Positions 39,401 to 41,647 of a DNA stretch of 64,000 nucleotides are shown here, piece after piece (the stretch's first letter is position 1; each line of letters opens with the position of its first letter). The notes below the pieces were generated by a model. The model had not been told where the DNA came from and did not search any database. It worked only from the letters and a program-made list of their open reading frames with translations. Source of the DNA: Eledone cirrhosa. Taxonomy: Eukaryota; Mollusca; Cephalopoda; Octopoda; Eledonidae. The position numbers and the translations under genes were made by a program. The stretch covers positions 75,447,740 through 75,511,739 of the forward strand of contig OZ024743.1 of the NCBI GenBank assembly GCA_964016885.1, written 5' to 3'.

Positions 39401-40790
39401 TTTAGATAATCATTCAGCTTTTAATTTAAAACATAAACATAAAGATAGCTGTGATGAACCCAAGAGTTATCAGTTAAAGAAATGTGTTTTGAGTGGTAAA
39501 ACATCTGGAAAACATTTACGAAAGACTGAAAAGCTTAATAAAGAGGAAGAGAAAGTGTCTGAGAAGAAATTATCAAAGTTTGAGGATAAAGATCACAAAA
39601 GTTATAGATCAAACTCTAGCTGGAGTTCGAAACACAGAAAATCCTTTGACGATCACAAGAGTGACTTTAGACATAGAAAAGAAGAAACTAATTCTAGATC
39701 CTCTGAATCTAATTTAAAAGGATATTACATACAGAAATCTGCTAACGAAGAGTCTAGTTCTAAGAGTTATTACCCTCAATCAGCAGCTGGAAAGAGCCCG
39801 TTGGGTTCAGAAAAAATAGAAGGTTTGTCTAGAGTTAATGATTCTGTTGACAAGTATCTAGAAGCTGATAGAAAATTTATGGATAGGAAAAATTTGTTTC
39901 AAGATTCAGATTCTAAGTTAAACATTAGTGGTAAAACACAAGAAACTGATAGTTCGATGTTAGAAAATGTGAAACATGTTTCAGAAACTGATAGATGTTC
40001 AAGGTTTGTAAAATGTTCTTCAAATGAGGCCAAAAACATAGAAGGTAATGATAATAGTGAGTTTAAAGATACTGTTACTTTAAGTATTGGTGAAGGTCAT
40101 CAGAAAAGTAGAAATATTGCATCAAAACAGACAAATGTTGGAACTTCTAACTCTGTTTCTAAAGTTTCTCTAGAAGACAATTGTGATGGAATCGACTATA
40201 GCCAATCAGTCAAAGATATCTTAGATGTTATTGAAACACGTTCAGAAACAACTGGTGTAAAACCTGATAACAGAATATTCCAGAACTCTGAGAAGATCTC
40301 TGATAAATTAAGTGGAGAAGATGAAGCTAGTTTAGTGTCTAGTGAAGATCAAGATAAACAACCACCACCTTTGCCTACTGCTGTATCCCCTCCACCTCTT
40401 CCGCCGTTTCCAGAACAACTGCCTTCTTTACCATTAGCCCCTCTTCCTTCCTCTCCTTTGTCTGAGACAGCTGGAAAGAAAGGTTCAAAGCTATGCAGAC
40501 ATAATGAAGAGCTTGAACAACAGGGTGAAGGCGTTCCTCAAGTGCTCACTAATAACAAAACTACTCAAAGAGAACAGATACTTGGAGAGAAAGGCATGAA
40601 AGAAGTGAGTGGGAAGCAAGTAGATGAAGATGGAAATAAAACATTTGACGGGAACACTAATGACAATATAAAAATAATTCAGTCGACAGAAACTCTAGAT
40701 GAATTGGAGAGTTTCTTGAGCCAACTGAAGGAGAAAAAGAAACAACAAATGATGGCTGAAGGTAAGCCATTAAAATGGAAGAAACTGTGA
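5978..40790 (+). CDS. TTC14: TTC14-like protein gene, whole locus (14 coding exons, 1383 aa)
   Basis: Joining 14 exons with GT/AG borders and matching phases gives one open frame of 4152 nt with stop TGA at 40788-40790. The protein begins [17 protein letters not shown], which resembles the start of vertebrate TTC14. It then has an S1 RNA-binding domain (about residues 117-205), a conserved middle part, about three TPR units (about 300-420) and a 960-residue low-complexity tail with a Ser tract (about 861-912) and a Pro-rich patch (about 1241-1278). TTC14 family proteins combine S1 and TPR modules and are presumed nuclear RNA-associated proteins, but their exact role is poorly known. At 1383 residues this protein is much longer than I would expect for the vertebrate protein, because of the last exon. 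Introns range from 94 nt to about 4.7 kb and are filled with mobile elements. Assignment is by recognition, not a database search. Confidence 0.9.
6426..8488. repeat. 25-bp minisatellite in TTC14 intron 1 (about 83 copies)
   Basis: The unit is CAATACAGGAGGATCAGTTA plus AAAAA, AAATA or AAAGA; the first copies are 23 bp. Between about 7251 and 7751 a four-monomer 100-bp higher-order pattern repeats, with the AAATA variant at 7351, 7451, 7551, 7651 and 7751. No open frame of note. Confidence 0.97.
8488..8790 (+). mobile_element. SINE tail, with internal duplication
   Basis: TACTGGGGTGAATTCTTTCT, CTCACTTCCATTCTCTCACT and TGTATTCAGACCTG match the extended SINE tail at 639-925. A block around TGTATTCAGACCTGTAGTGG is duplicated at 8631 and 8704. 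The tRNA-like head is missing; the 25-bp array replaces it. Confidence 0.65.
8943..9064 (+). CDS. TTC14: TTC14 coding exon 2 (residues 48-89)
   Basis: Acceptor TTTCTCCAG ends at 8942 and donor GTAAGG starts at 9065. The exon encodes the conserved stretch around [18 protein letters not shown], equivalent to the FISKKADLLF region of vertebrate TTC14. Phase is 2 in and 1 out. It follows the 25-bp minisatellite intron. Confidence 0.92.
9149..9481 (+). mobile_element. Three successive LINE/SINE tails ending in (GAT)n
   Basis: Each unit ends with ATGGAACAATGGACGTTAAA or its variant and CGGTGATGATGATG (near 9165-9200, 9325-9350 and 9460-9481). The units between share CAGTTCTGTATGAG.AAGACA. The third is cut at TTAA by a family A MITE and its end resumes after 9710. 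Confidence 0.7.
9482..9706 (+). mobile_element. piggyBac-like MITE, family A (copy 3)
   Basis: CCCTTTAGCATTTAAACCGG to TAAATGCTAAAGGG, with TTAA at 9478-9481 and 9707-9710. The target is the GGACATTAAACGATGATGAT tail of a LINE/SINE; intact tails just upstream show the empty site. Confidence 0.92.
9909..11190 (-). mobile_element. 5'-truncated LINE copy (3' third)
   Basis: Minus strand. Coding remnants run from [14 protein letters not shown] (reverse transcriptase active site, near 11155) through a PHD-like finger, the [12 protein letters not shown] block and [17 protein letters not shown] to [15 protein letters not shown], ending in the tail with (ATG)n at the left edge. There is at least one frame break near 10640. 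Truncated in the reverse transcriptase domain. Confidence 0.85.
11340..11470 (-). mobile_element. LINE 3' tail
   Basis: ATCATCATCACTATTGTTTA followed by TTCCACACTAGCATGAGTTC and TGTCTTGCTCATACAGAACT is the tail in reverse orientation; it leads directly into a 48-bp type tandem expansion. Confidence 0.75.
11470..11850. repeat. 48-bp minisatellite, smaller array (LINE-tail derived)
   Basis: About seven units of TGGACTGGGTGCTTTTCATT, GTGATACCAGCACCACCACT, TTACTGGG. The unit lies within the LINE tail, which names its source. The 3-divisible unit keeps several frames open; none is a gene. Confidence 0.9.
11927..12003 (+). CDS. TTC14: TTC14 coding exon 3 (residues 89-114)
   Basis: Acceptor TTTTCAG ends at 11926 and donor GTATGT starts at 12004. 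It encodes [16 protein letters not shown], a close match to the YAIMPPLEQFM block of the family that lies just before the S1 domain. Phase is 1 in, 0 out. Confidence 0.93.
12098..12220 (+). CDS. TTC14: TTC14 coding exon 4 (S1 domain, first half; residues 115-155)
   Basis: Exactly 41 codons between TTTCAG (ends 12097) and GTAAGT (12221). The peptide contains [20 protein letters not shown] and RDIDHLKVT, the first strands of an S1-type OB fold with the family-typical insertion. The preceding intron is only 94 nt, the shortest in the gene. Confidence 0.93.
12268..12488 (-). mobile_element. piggyBac-like MITE, family A (copy 4, reversed)
   Basis: CCCTTTAGCATTTACATTAC at the left and ACGGTTATGGCCGGTTTAAA...CTAAAGGG at the right, flanked by TTAA (12264-12267, 12489-12492). 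The interior is the reverse of copies 1-3. Confidence 0.9.
12489..13080. other. Intronic sequence without a gene; (CT)n at 12765-12857
   Basis: A CT-rich microsatellite with CCCT interruptions occupies 12765-12857. No coding or named repeat was recognised in the rest. Confidence 0.6.
13082..13251 (-). mobile_element. LINE 3' tail leading into the 48-bp array
   Basis: ATCACCATCATAATCATCAC, TTCCATGCTTAGCATGGATT, TGACCGTGTCTTGCTCATAC and CAACCACATTTACAGTGTA follow the LINE-tail order in reverse orientation. The array starts where the tail carries its CTGGGTGC unit. Confidence 0.8.
13252..14655. repeat. 48-bp minisatellite, large array (about 29 copies)
   Basis: The unit is GTGGACTGGGTGCTTTTTGT, CATGACACCAACTTGACCAC, TTTACAGA with variants (GATTGTGACACC, CTCAACC, CCCGACC). 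At 48 bp it is 16 codons, so long repetitive frames stay open on both strands (about 456 codons + and 349 codons -). Derived from the LINE tail immediately to its left. Confidence 0.95.
14656..14983. other. Intron 4 end, with a short LINE-tail remnant
   Basis: ATCATCATCATCATCACC repeats at 14790-14845 followed by CATACGCTGTTCCATGCTTC are the start of a reversed LINE tail, soon lost. No gene. Confidence 0.55.
14984..15068 (+). CDS. TTC14: TTC14 coding exon 5 (S1 domain, middle; residues 156-184)
   Basis: Acceptor TTTGACAG ends at 14983 and donor GTACGT begins at 15069. It encodes [16 protein letters not shown] and FQVNDKVRG, matching the family segment between the two halves of the S1 fold. 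Phase is 0 in, 1 out. The same frame stays open far into the following intron because the minisatellite there has a 57-bp unit. Confidence 0.92.
15113..15909. repeat. 57-bp minisatellite directly after exon 5 (about 14 copies)
   Basis: The unit is ACAGTTATACACAATATTTA, CTGTGTTGTGTTAGACTTCA, ACACACCTCTTATAAAC. It begins 44 nt downstream of the exon 5 donor. At 19 codons per unit, the exon 5 frame remains open through it to about 15964. Confidence 0.95.
16000..16195 (-). mobile_element. LINE 3' tail
   Basis: CATCATCATCATTGTTTAAT, TTTTCCGCGCTAGCATGGGT, GTGTCTTGCTCATGTAGAAC and CCTAACACCAACTACATTTA; reversed tail, truncated at about 16195. Confidence 0.75.
16257..16690 (-). mobile_element. 5'-truncated LINE 3' end, near-identical to the tail of the 17.8-21.0 kb LINE
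   Basis: It starts (CAT)n AACGTTTAACGTCCG and continues through the 3' UTR into the reverse of the last LINE codons (ACTGAGTACCGCCAAAGGTC). Apart from two short deletions and a handful of substitutions it is the reverse complement of 20525-20979. Very recent, same subfamily. Confidence 0.88.
17036..17093. repeat. (TA)n(CA)n microsatellite before exon 6
   Basis: About 10 TA units then CA units, ending some 28 nt before the exon 6 acceptor. Confidence 0.9.
17121..17215 (+). CDS. TTC14: TTC14 coding exon 6 (S1 domain, end; residues 184-215)
   Basis: Acceptor TATTTCAG ends at 17120 and donor GTAAGT starts at 17216. The peptide [19 protein letters not shown] is the last S1 strand pair. Phase is 1 in, 0 out; skipping it (95 nt) would shift the frame. 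It is flanked by long inverted copies of one LINE tail (16257-16690 and 20525-20979). Confidence 0.92.
17216..17810. other. Intron 6 start; no gene, small LINE-tail remnant at 17462-17500
   Basis: CATCATCATCATTTTACGTC, CGCTCTTCCCTGCTAT is a stub of a reversed LINE tail. The open frame that enters the downstream LINE begins in this unrelated sequence (17602) and crosses a (TA)n tract at 17787-17810. Confidence 0.55.
17602..20577 (+). CDS. LINE polyprotein: endonuclease (partial), reverse transcriptase, PHD-like finger
   Basis: The 991-codon frame has about 70 non-LINE codons from flanking DNA, then the endonuclease part (GDLNGHVG at 121-128, SQVDYILTR at 186-194, SQHRLIISD at 214-222). The reverse transcriptase follows: [12 protein letters not shown] at 583-594, [13 protein letters not shown] at 641-653 and YADD at 674-677. 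A C4HC3 finger follows (C731, C734, C745, C748, H753, C756, C771, C774), then a basic C-terminal region with [13 protein letters not shown] near 918-930 and [11 protein letters not shown]. The product would nick DNA and copy LINE RNA at the target. The first half of the endonuclease, with its catalytic Glu, is missing, so this copy should not be autonomous. It sits in a TTC14 intron, in the same orientation as the gene. Confidence 0.9.
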   Translation: MLKSFNDNAVIHISMTTVATRLDSFLHNKATFPRQSKVKRQGNRQGVCSCIPRPFPRQPQFYIYIYIYIKIRLVLNRTTVTVISAYAPQSGLPGTIKDRFYETLMLTTSQISDSDYIIIAGDLNGHVGQHCDGYDEIHGGYGFGTRNEEGARILEFCDANNLTICNTNFKKRDNHLITYRSGEHTSQVDYILTRRRDRVSVVNTKSLPHEECTSQHRLIISDLIVRTRRTRQQKRTILRRKIWKLKDPTARNKFQSILLDAFDSKEEHLESDNIEGEWEFLKANLLLATDEVCGWSRPVGRRRVTWWWNSKVEGSIKAKKQAWKVWRDGGSREDYQVARREARRQVYLARREAEERKFKHVLQRDDQKREVFRIARQCVKENRDIVGEKCVLNDDGTLAITDADKKVAWKCHYERLLNEENNWEKGSLPHIDPIEGPAVLVEGSIISKAIKDMKTGKAAGPSEIVAEMLKASGTVGHTMVTRIVNQVVQNGVVPKDWHSSIIVNCYKGKGDALDRSNYRGIKLIDQVMKVTERVIAQLIRERIDLDEMQFGFVSGKSTTDALFIVRQLQEKYLAKGKPLYLAFVDLEKAFDRVPRSIIWWALRKLGVDEWLVRAIQAMYKETVSKVRINNEYSEEFSVKVGVHQGSVLSPLLFIIALQAITEEFKTGCPWELLYADDLTLIAESMAELEKKFQTWKHGLESKGLKINLAKTKVLVCRKENKAAVPSGKWSCSVCRKGVGRNSILCPKCKVWVHKRCSGITGKLTKNIDFTCGRCSGAISSSKCPQTTSSFNCAEGSIEIVDSFRYLGDKISSGGGCSESTVARVRTGWKKFRELIPLLAAKGFSLKMKGRLYDACIRTAMLHGSETWALCAEDIRRLERNEACMLRWMCNSNIRERQSINELRKKLEIRGIRCCLLERRLRWYGHVMRMKVDSCITKCRAIKIDGSHGIGRPRKTWDELINSDITHLHLSKTMSLDRDLWRYSVTEKTRLT
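17812..20979 (+). mobile_element. Nearly intact LINE (non-LTR retrotransposon), 5'-truncated
   Basis: One open frame covers the LINE protein from the middle of the endonuclease to stop TAA (20575-20577), followed by a 400-nt 3' UTR ending in (GAT)n at 20957-20979. (TA)n lies on both sides, suggesting insertion into a TA microsatellite. The intact frame and the near-identical tail at 16257-16690 imply recent activity of the subfamily. Trinucleotide-tailed ends and an AP-type endonuclease fit RTE-like LINEs; the clade was not tested. Confidence 0.93.
21222..21480 (-). mobile_element. LINE 3' tail
   Basis: ATCATCATCATCATCGTTTA, CTTCCACGCTAGCATGGGTT, AGGACTATCAGGCAGGTTTT and GATGCCCTTCCTAACACCAA; reversed tail truncated after CACCTACACGAT. 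About 90 nt before exon 7. Confidence 0.82.
21574..21611 (+). CDS. TTC14: TTC14 coding exon 7 (38-nt micro-exon, residues 216-228)
   Basis: Acceptor ATTTTCAG ends at 21573 and donor GTTTCT starts at 21612. The 13 residues [13 protein letters not shown] match the family block GVISSEELPLYYR, which supports this very short exon despite the weaker donor. Phase is 0 in, 2 out, and it joins exon 8 as R-RKMYYC. Confidence 0.87.
21697..22974. repeat. 56-bp minisatellite after exon 7, split by a SINE
   Basis: The unit is GATGTCAGGTAGCTTCTAAT, AGCATAGTGAGTATTTAAAA, CTGTTATTAATAGTAG, about 20 copies, with CATAG/CTTAG and GTTATT/GTCATT variants. Longer repeated blocks (for example 22010-22200 against 22240-22430) indicate block duplication. 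Confidence 0.95.
22614..22793 (+). mobile_element. tRNA-derived SINE inside the 56-bp array
   Basis: Full-length: GTGGATTGGCAGTATCGGTA (A-box side), GATCTGAGTTCAAATCCCGC (B box), GGGGTCGATAAAATAAAGTA, end at CTAAAGTAGAAACAG. The minisatellite continues on both sides in the same phase of units. Confidence 0.9.
23139..23345 (+). mobile_element. Possible tRNA-headed repeat with a 42-bp duplication
   Basis: GTTGGCTTAGTGGTAATGGT resembles a tRNA A-box region and GGGGGTTTAACCC a degenerate B box. Downstream, ACCAGGATAAGCACCTGCCA is present twice (near 23260 and 23298). Weak evidence; may be a SINE family I do not know. Confidence 0.4.
23436..23705 (+). mobile_element. tRNA-derived SINE, extended-tail subfamily
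   Basis: GGCAGCAAATTGGCAGTCAT, CTCTGAGTTCAAATTCCACC (B box), TTTCATCCTTTTGAGGTCGA, then the CTATATCTCTTTCTCACTTC tail and ACCTGGAGAGGAGATGGGCT. Same family as 639-925. Confidence 0.85.
24190..24333 (+). CDS. TTC14: TTC14 coding exon 8 (residues 228-276)
   Basis: Acceptor GTATTTCAG ends at 24189 and donor GTAAGT starts at 24334. It encodes [20 protein letters not shown], equivalent to the ESYENVMQSSLGFVNPG part of the family between S1 and TPR. Phase 2 in, 2 out. Confidence 0.92.
24428..24635 (+). mobile_element. tRNA-derived SINE
   Basis: TGTGGATTGAGTCTATCGGT, a duplicated CACCATGCTTTGCAG block, TTCTGAGTTCAAATGGTGCC, CTTTGCCTTTCATCTTTACG and GCCTTGTGCCAAAAGTAGAA. A full-length but mutated copy. 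Confidence 0.85.
24664..25105 (-). mobile_element. LINE 3' end (C-terminus plus duplicated 3' UTR), CR1/L2-like
   Basis: The minus strand reads an [27 protein letters not shown]-like end, typical of LINE C-termini, near 24990-25100. The 3' UTR segment with GTGCACCACAACTCATCAAA is present twice (24664-24770 and 24784-24895). The clade is a guess from the C-terminal motif. Confidence 0.6.
25106..25774. other. Intron sequence, no gene recognised
   Basis: Contains an unclassified stretch (25370-25665) with CCGGATTCATACTGAACCCG and AATAAATCTTTTAAGGAATT that looks like the end of an old repeat, plus a TA tract. Nothing firmer. Confidence 0.4.
25775..25951 (+). mobile_element. piggyBac-like MITE, family A (copy 5, internally deleted)
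   Basis: CCCTTCAGCATTTAAACCGG to TAAATGCTAAAGGG, flanked by TTTA on the left and TTAA on the right. The TCTCACC...TTCAAA block is missing. Confidence 0.82.
26020..26345 (+). mobile_element. Decayed LINE C-terminus with tail
   Basis: The + strand encodes [20 protein letters not shown] followed after frame breaks by [15 protein letters not shown] and [14 protein letters not shown] residues, then CAGGGAAAAGTGGATGTAAA. A LINE subfamily different from the intact copy. Carries stops; not functional. Confidence 0.7.
26470..26770 (+). mobile_element. SINE-like repeat, two partial units
   Basis: AACCTCTCTAGTGTTGTCAC and AACCTCTCTAGTGCTGGTGA start two units that continue with CACCTAGTACATTCTGTAAA or the equivalent. 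The same unit is at 45490-45560. Ends before a reversed LINE tail. Confidence 0.5.
26779..27130 (-). mobile_element. LINE 3' tail with last codons
   Basis: CATCATCATCATCATTTTTA, TTCCATGCTTGCATGGGTTG then, on the minus strand, [20 protein letters not shown] and a divergent continuation. Same subfamily as 26020-26345 in the opposite orientation. Confidence 0.72.
27365..27490 (-). mobile_element. LINE 3' tail truncated by a MITE
   Basis: CATCATCATCGTTTGTCATT, TGTCTTGCTCATACGGAACT and CTGGCTTGGTTTATACAACT, then GGATGCTCTAA runs into the family A element. Confidence 0.7.
27494..27689 (-). mobile_element. piggyBac-like MITE, family A (copy 6, reversed)
   Basis: CCCTTTTGAATTTATATACT to CAGTTTAAATGTCAAAGGG, TTAA at 27690-27693 on the right and CTAA on the left. 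The interior is in reverse order (TGAGAACAATACCTTAATGT). Confidence 0.85.
27810..27881 (+). CDS. TTC14: TTC14 coding exon 9 (residues 276-300)
   Basis: Acceptor TTTTTTTAG ends at 27809 and donor GTGAGT starts at 27882. It encodes [19 protein letters not shown], matching the family segment of the form F(S)EDDFASALRKKQS just before the TPR region. Phase 2 in, 2 out. Confidence 0.88.
28077..28275 (+). mobile_element. Decayed LINE C-terminus, second LINE family (internal deletion)
   Basis: TTTGGTATTCATGCCAACCC joins directly to GAGCAAGATGGCTAGATAAC, TTGCTTGGGGATCTAACCAG. The complete order is visible at 34494-34945 and 44515-44960, which shows that the middle is deleted here. Confidence 0.65.
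28430..28553. repeat. AT-rich minisatellite (TTATATTTTATATAAATA), first block
   Basis: Units of 23-26 bp, alternating TACTGAG and ATACTAAC endings. The array continues at 28908-29012, 29213-29240 and 32494-32522, split by four retroelement insertions. Confidence 0.88.
28554..28733 (-). mobile_element. LINE 3' tail inserted in the AT array
   Basis: CATCATCATTCATCATCATT, TTTTTCCCTGCTTGCAAGGG, TTCTACAGCTGGATGCCCTT and CTGGGTGCTTTTTTGCTGTG; ends at CTTTGCAGTGGAATGATAGG. Confidence 0.75.
28734..28903 (-). mobile_element. tRNA-derived SINE (reversed)
   Basis: On the minus strand the head reads GGCATATGGCTTAGTGGTTA (A box) and GGTTGTGAGTTCAATTCTCA (B box); the body ends at CTCAGCTGTAGAAATGAGAT. 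Same family as the one ending at 4978. The tRNA-like part is not a functional tRNA gene. Confidence 0.82.
28908..29012. repeat. AT-rich minisatellite, second block
   Basis: TTATATTTTATATAAATACT, GAG and related units resume after the SINE and run to the next (CAT)n. Confidence 0.85.
29013..29212 (-). mobile_element. LINE 3' tail inserted in the AT array
   Basis: GCATCATCATCGTTTAACAT, TCTTCCACGCGAGCATGGGT, TATAGGACTATCTGGCAGGT and CTAACACCAACCACATTTAT; ends in CCGTGTTACTTACACATG. Close to the tail at 21222-21480. Confidence 0.82.
30383..31609 (-). pseudogene. Reverse transcriptase segment of the minus-strand LINE
   Basis: An uninterrupted 408-codon piece holding the whole reverse transcriptase core: fingers ([18 protein letters not shown]), [25 protein letters not shown] and [12 protein letters not shown]. 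The frame ends just before the finger. Catalytic YADD is intact but the element is broken on both sides. Confidence 0.88.
31910..32470 (-). pseudogene. Endonuclease segment of the minus-strand LINE
   Basis: A 186-codon piece: [66 protein letters not shown] and [13 protein letters not shown]. These are the consecutive motifs of AP-type LINE endonucleases, with the first Glu (QES) present. Separated from the reverse transcriptase segment by frame breaks. Confidence 0.85.
32536..32655 (+). CDS. TTC14: TTC14 coding exon 10 (first TPR, residues 300-340)
   Basis: Acceptor TATTGTAG ends at 32535 and donor GTAAGT starts at 32656. It encodes [20 protein letters not shown], a canonical TPR helix pair with the consensus A..F..AL..DP.N..A. 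Phase 2 in, 2 out. It lies 42 nt after the 5' end of a minus-strand LINE copy. Confidence 0.94.
32790..32936 (-). mobile_element. piggyBac-like MITE, family A (copy 7, internally deleted)
   Basis: CCCTTTAGCATTTACATTAT to GCTGATGCTAAAGGG, with TGAA on the left and TTAA (32937-32940) on the right. The GGCC-rich half is missing. Confidence 0.82.
32941..33616. other. Intron 10 sequence, no gene recognised
   Basis: AT-rich; the open frame at 33073-33294 has no recognisable product. A short GTGTGTGTGT at 32971 is the only repeat noted. Confidence 0.5.
33622..33836. mobile_element. Fold-back (hairpin) element, about 90-bp arms
   Basis: Left arm TTTGGGAGGGTCATGCTGCC, AATAAAAAC... is matched in reverse by ...GTTTTTATTGGCAGCATGAC, CCTCCCAAA. 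The match continues inward to CAGTCGGTTAGTTT and AAACTAACTGACTGGG, with a second small palindrome in the loop. It ends about 100 nt before exon 11. Confidence 0.85.
33938..34060 (+). CDS. TTC14: TTC14 coding exon 11 (second TPR, residues 340-381)
   Basis: Acceptor CTTTTAG ends at 33937 and donor GTAAGT starts at 34061. It encodes [20 protein letters not shown] and [14 protein letters not shown], the second TPR unit and the [13 protein letters not shown] helix of the family. Phase 2 in, 2 out. Confidence 0.94.
34494..34945 (+). mobile_element. Decayed LINE C-terminus, second LINE family
   Basis: The + strand gives [20 protein letters not shown], then [24 protein letters not shown] residues, a hydrophobic-basic [22 protein letters not shown] part and [12 protein letters not shown] residues across frame breaks. 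Same family at 28077, 44515 and 46905. Not functional. Confidence 0.72.
35030..35147 (+). CDS. TTC14: TTC14 coding exon 12 (third TPR, residues 381-420)
   Basis: Acceptor TTTTGCTAG ends at 35029 and donor GTGAGA starts at 35148. It encodes [20 protein letters not shown], the third TPR and the most family-like one, followed by a basic KKK end. Phase 2 in, 0 out. Confidence 0.94.
35190..35332 (+). mobile_element. LINE/SINE tail, + orientation
   Basis: AAATCAGTTCCCGTATGAGC, GACAACCTGTCTAACCCATG, CTAGTGTGAAAAAAATGGAT and GTAAAACGTCAATGATGATG; ends in (ATG)n. Confidence 0.75.
35333..35460. mobile_element. Family B MITE remnant with a second TTAA element start
   Basis: TTTCTAATGAAATACACTAT through TTACTAAGATAGTAACTTAA is the left half of family B. 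At the same internal TTAA that is hit by family A at 3077, it switches to CCCTTTCATGGCTACATTTT. The right end was not found. Confidence 0.55.
35640..36150 (+). mobile_element. Decayed LINE C-terminus, third subfamily
   Basis: After a (CAT)n and CATTTTTCCATGCTAGCATG stub, the + strand encodes [34 protein letters not shown], then [18 protein letters not shown] in a shifted frame. These match the C-terminal block of the intact LINE. Disrupted by frame breaks. Confidence 0.75.
36208..36383 (+). CDS. TTC14: TTC14 coding exon 13 (linker, residues 421-479)
   Basis: Acceptor TACTTTCAG ends at 36207 and donor GTAAAT starts at 36384. It encodes a polar linker containing [16 protein letters not shown] and [15 protein letters not shown], with no domain I can name. 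Phase 0 in and 2 out fits both neighbours, the only family-independent support for it. Confidence 0.83.
36453..36496. repeat. (GA)n microsatellite
   Basis: About 22 uninterrupted GA units in intron 13. Confidence 0.96.
36500..37190 (-). mobile_element. Decayed LINE C-terminus (Cys/His tail type) containing a 33-bp expansion
   Basis: The minus strand reads [20 protein letters not shown], then [14 protein letters not shown], and after the repeats [20 protein letters not shown]. The pattern C.CG...QT..H is the zinc-binding-like end found after RNase H in several LINE families. A duplicate of the end is at 36500-36600. Confidence 0.65.
36747..37010. repeat. 33-bp minisatellite within the LINE remnant
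   Basis: Eight units of AACATACAGTACTGTCTGGT, CAGGGTCCCTAAC, with one CCCACAGTAACATA variant. The unit equals 11 codons ([11 protein letters not shown] on the minus strand), so it is an in-frame expansion of LINE coding sequence. Confidence 0.9.
37318..38012. mobile_element. Inverted-repeat unit (about 80-bp arms) with a LINE remnant inside
   Basis: The left arm (AAGTTTAGAGTTGAAATAAA, AATAGAAGCTTCACCATAAT, to GGGGCATATA at 37395) is mirrored at 37918-38012 (TATGCCCCATTATTAGACTA to TAATTCTAAACTT) with few mismatches. A hairpin at 37386-37474 reuses the inner end of the arm. It ends about 60 nt before exon 14. Confidence 0.78.
37690..37917 (+). mobile_element. LINE C-terminal remnant, in frame with exon 14
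   Basis: Encodes [60 protein letters not shown] and [11 protein letters not shown], the typical LINE C-terminal block (TWTLTK, CYTRMLR, LPKVS..V..RRLRLA.H..RHPE). The frame is open and continuous with TTC14 exon 14, but the exon 14 acceptor lies between them. Confidence 0.82.
38075..40790 (+). CDS. TTC14: TTC14 terminal exon 14 (low-complexity S/K/R/H-rich tail, residues 479-1383)
   Basis: Acceptor GTTTTCAG ends at 38074; the frame runs 2716 nt to TGA at 40788. The start [18 protein letters not shown] is followed by dozens of SR, RS, KH and SKS clusters, a mixed-codon Ser tract at 39220-39372, acidic and polar repeats, a Pro-rich patch at 40360-40470 and a charged coiled end with [19 protein letters not shown]-like and Ser-rich tails are typical of RNA-processing proteins and of TTC14 itself. 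No domain is visible in the tail, which is probably disordered. The frame is also open upstream to 37668 through intron sequence that holds a LINE remnant; the strong acceptor and phase argue that the exon begins at 38075. Confidence 0.9.
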
Positions 40791-41508
40791 ACAAATGAAG
40801 AAGCCATATTTGTTATGTAAATAAGCTTCCACAAATGAGGAAATGAAATGTCCATATTTTGTAATTGAAGTTTTTTTTTCCCTTTCCTTCAATAGCCTAA
40901 GTTAATGCCCAAATCTAATACTAGTGACTAACTTCATCTTATCCATTGTTGAAGAAAGGAGAAACATCTTGTAAAGAGCCTCAGAATATTAATATTGTTA
41001 GAAACTTCAAAGTGTTTTTTTTTTTTTTTTTTTGTTTGTTTGTTTTTTCGTCTTCTGACTGGCATTTGTTCGAGGTTGGTATGGATAGTTTTTATCTGAA
41101 ATAGCTTACTTTTCCTTCTTTGTGTTTTTGGCAGACTGTTGTCCCTCCCACCTCTCACTTTGTAAATCTATCTTGTTCACAGGTGTACATACAGCTATTC
41201 TCTGTGAATGTACGCTAATCATTTCAATTATCAGGGTTGATTTTTCCTGAGGGATTTGATTTGATTAAATTATCTTTTCCTATGGACTTCAGTTTTTCTT
41301 CTTTTTCTTCTGTTCTTTTTATATGATTTACAAACTTCACTCCTTGAATATAAAAAAATTAAGCCTGGATTTAGATAACCACAAGAAAGATGGCAGTAAG
41401 AAAACCAATTACCTTGATAACAGTGAATCATAGACACGTCATTTTAACAGCTGAGATGTATTCTTATTAGAGGGATACATTATTTTGATGGTGTATATTT
41501 ATTGGCAT
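40791..41508 (+). other. Probable TTC14 3' UTR
   Basis: AT-rich sequence follows the stop, with a T homopolymer of about 19 at 41016-41034. No AATAAA was seen close by; ATTAAA at 41264-41269 is the best poly(A) signal candidate. The UTR end is not determined. Confidence 0.45.
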
Positions 41509-41640
41509 CAGACAGTGAAATGGCAGAGCTGTTAGAACACCAAAATAGAATACTTTGTAGTATTAATTCAGGCTCTAAACTCTGAGCTCAAATCCTGGTA
41601 AGTTCAACTTTACCTTTCCTCCTTTTGAGGTTGGTACATC
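41509..41640 (+). mobile_element. tRNA-derived SINE, 3' truncated
   Basis: CAGTGAAATGGCAGAGCTGT, CTCTGAGCTCAAATCCTGGT and CAACTTTACCTTTCCTCCTT follow the extended SINE family; the body stops at GGTTGGTA, where the 41-bp array begins. Confidence 0.75.
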
Positions 41641-41647
41641 AGTCCAG

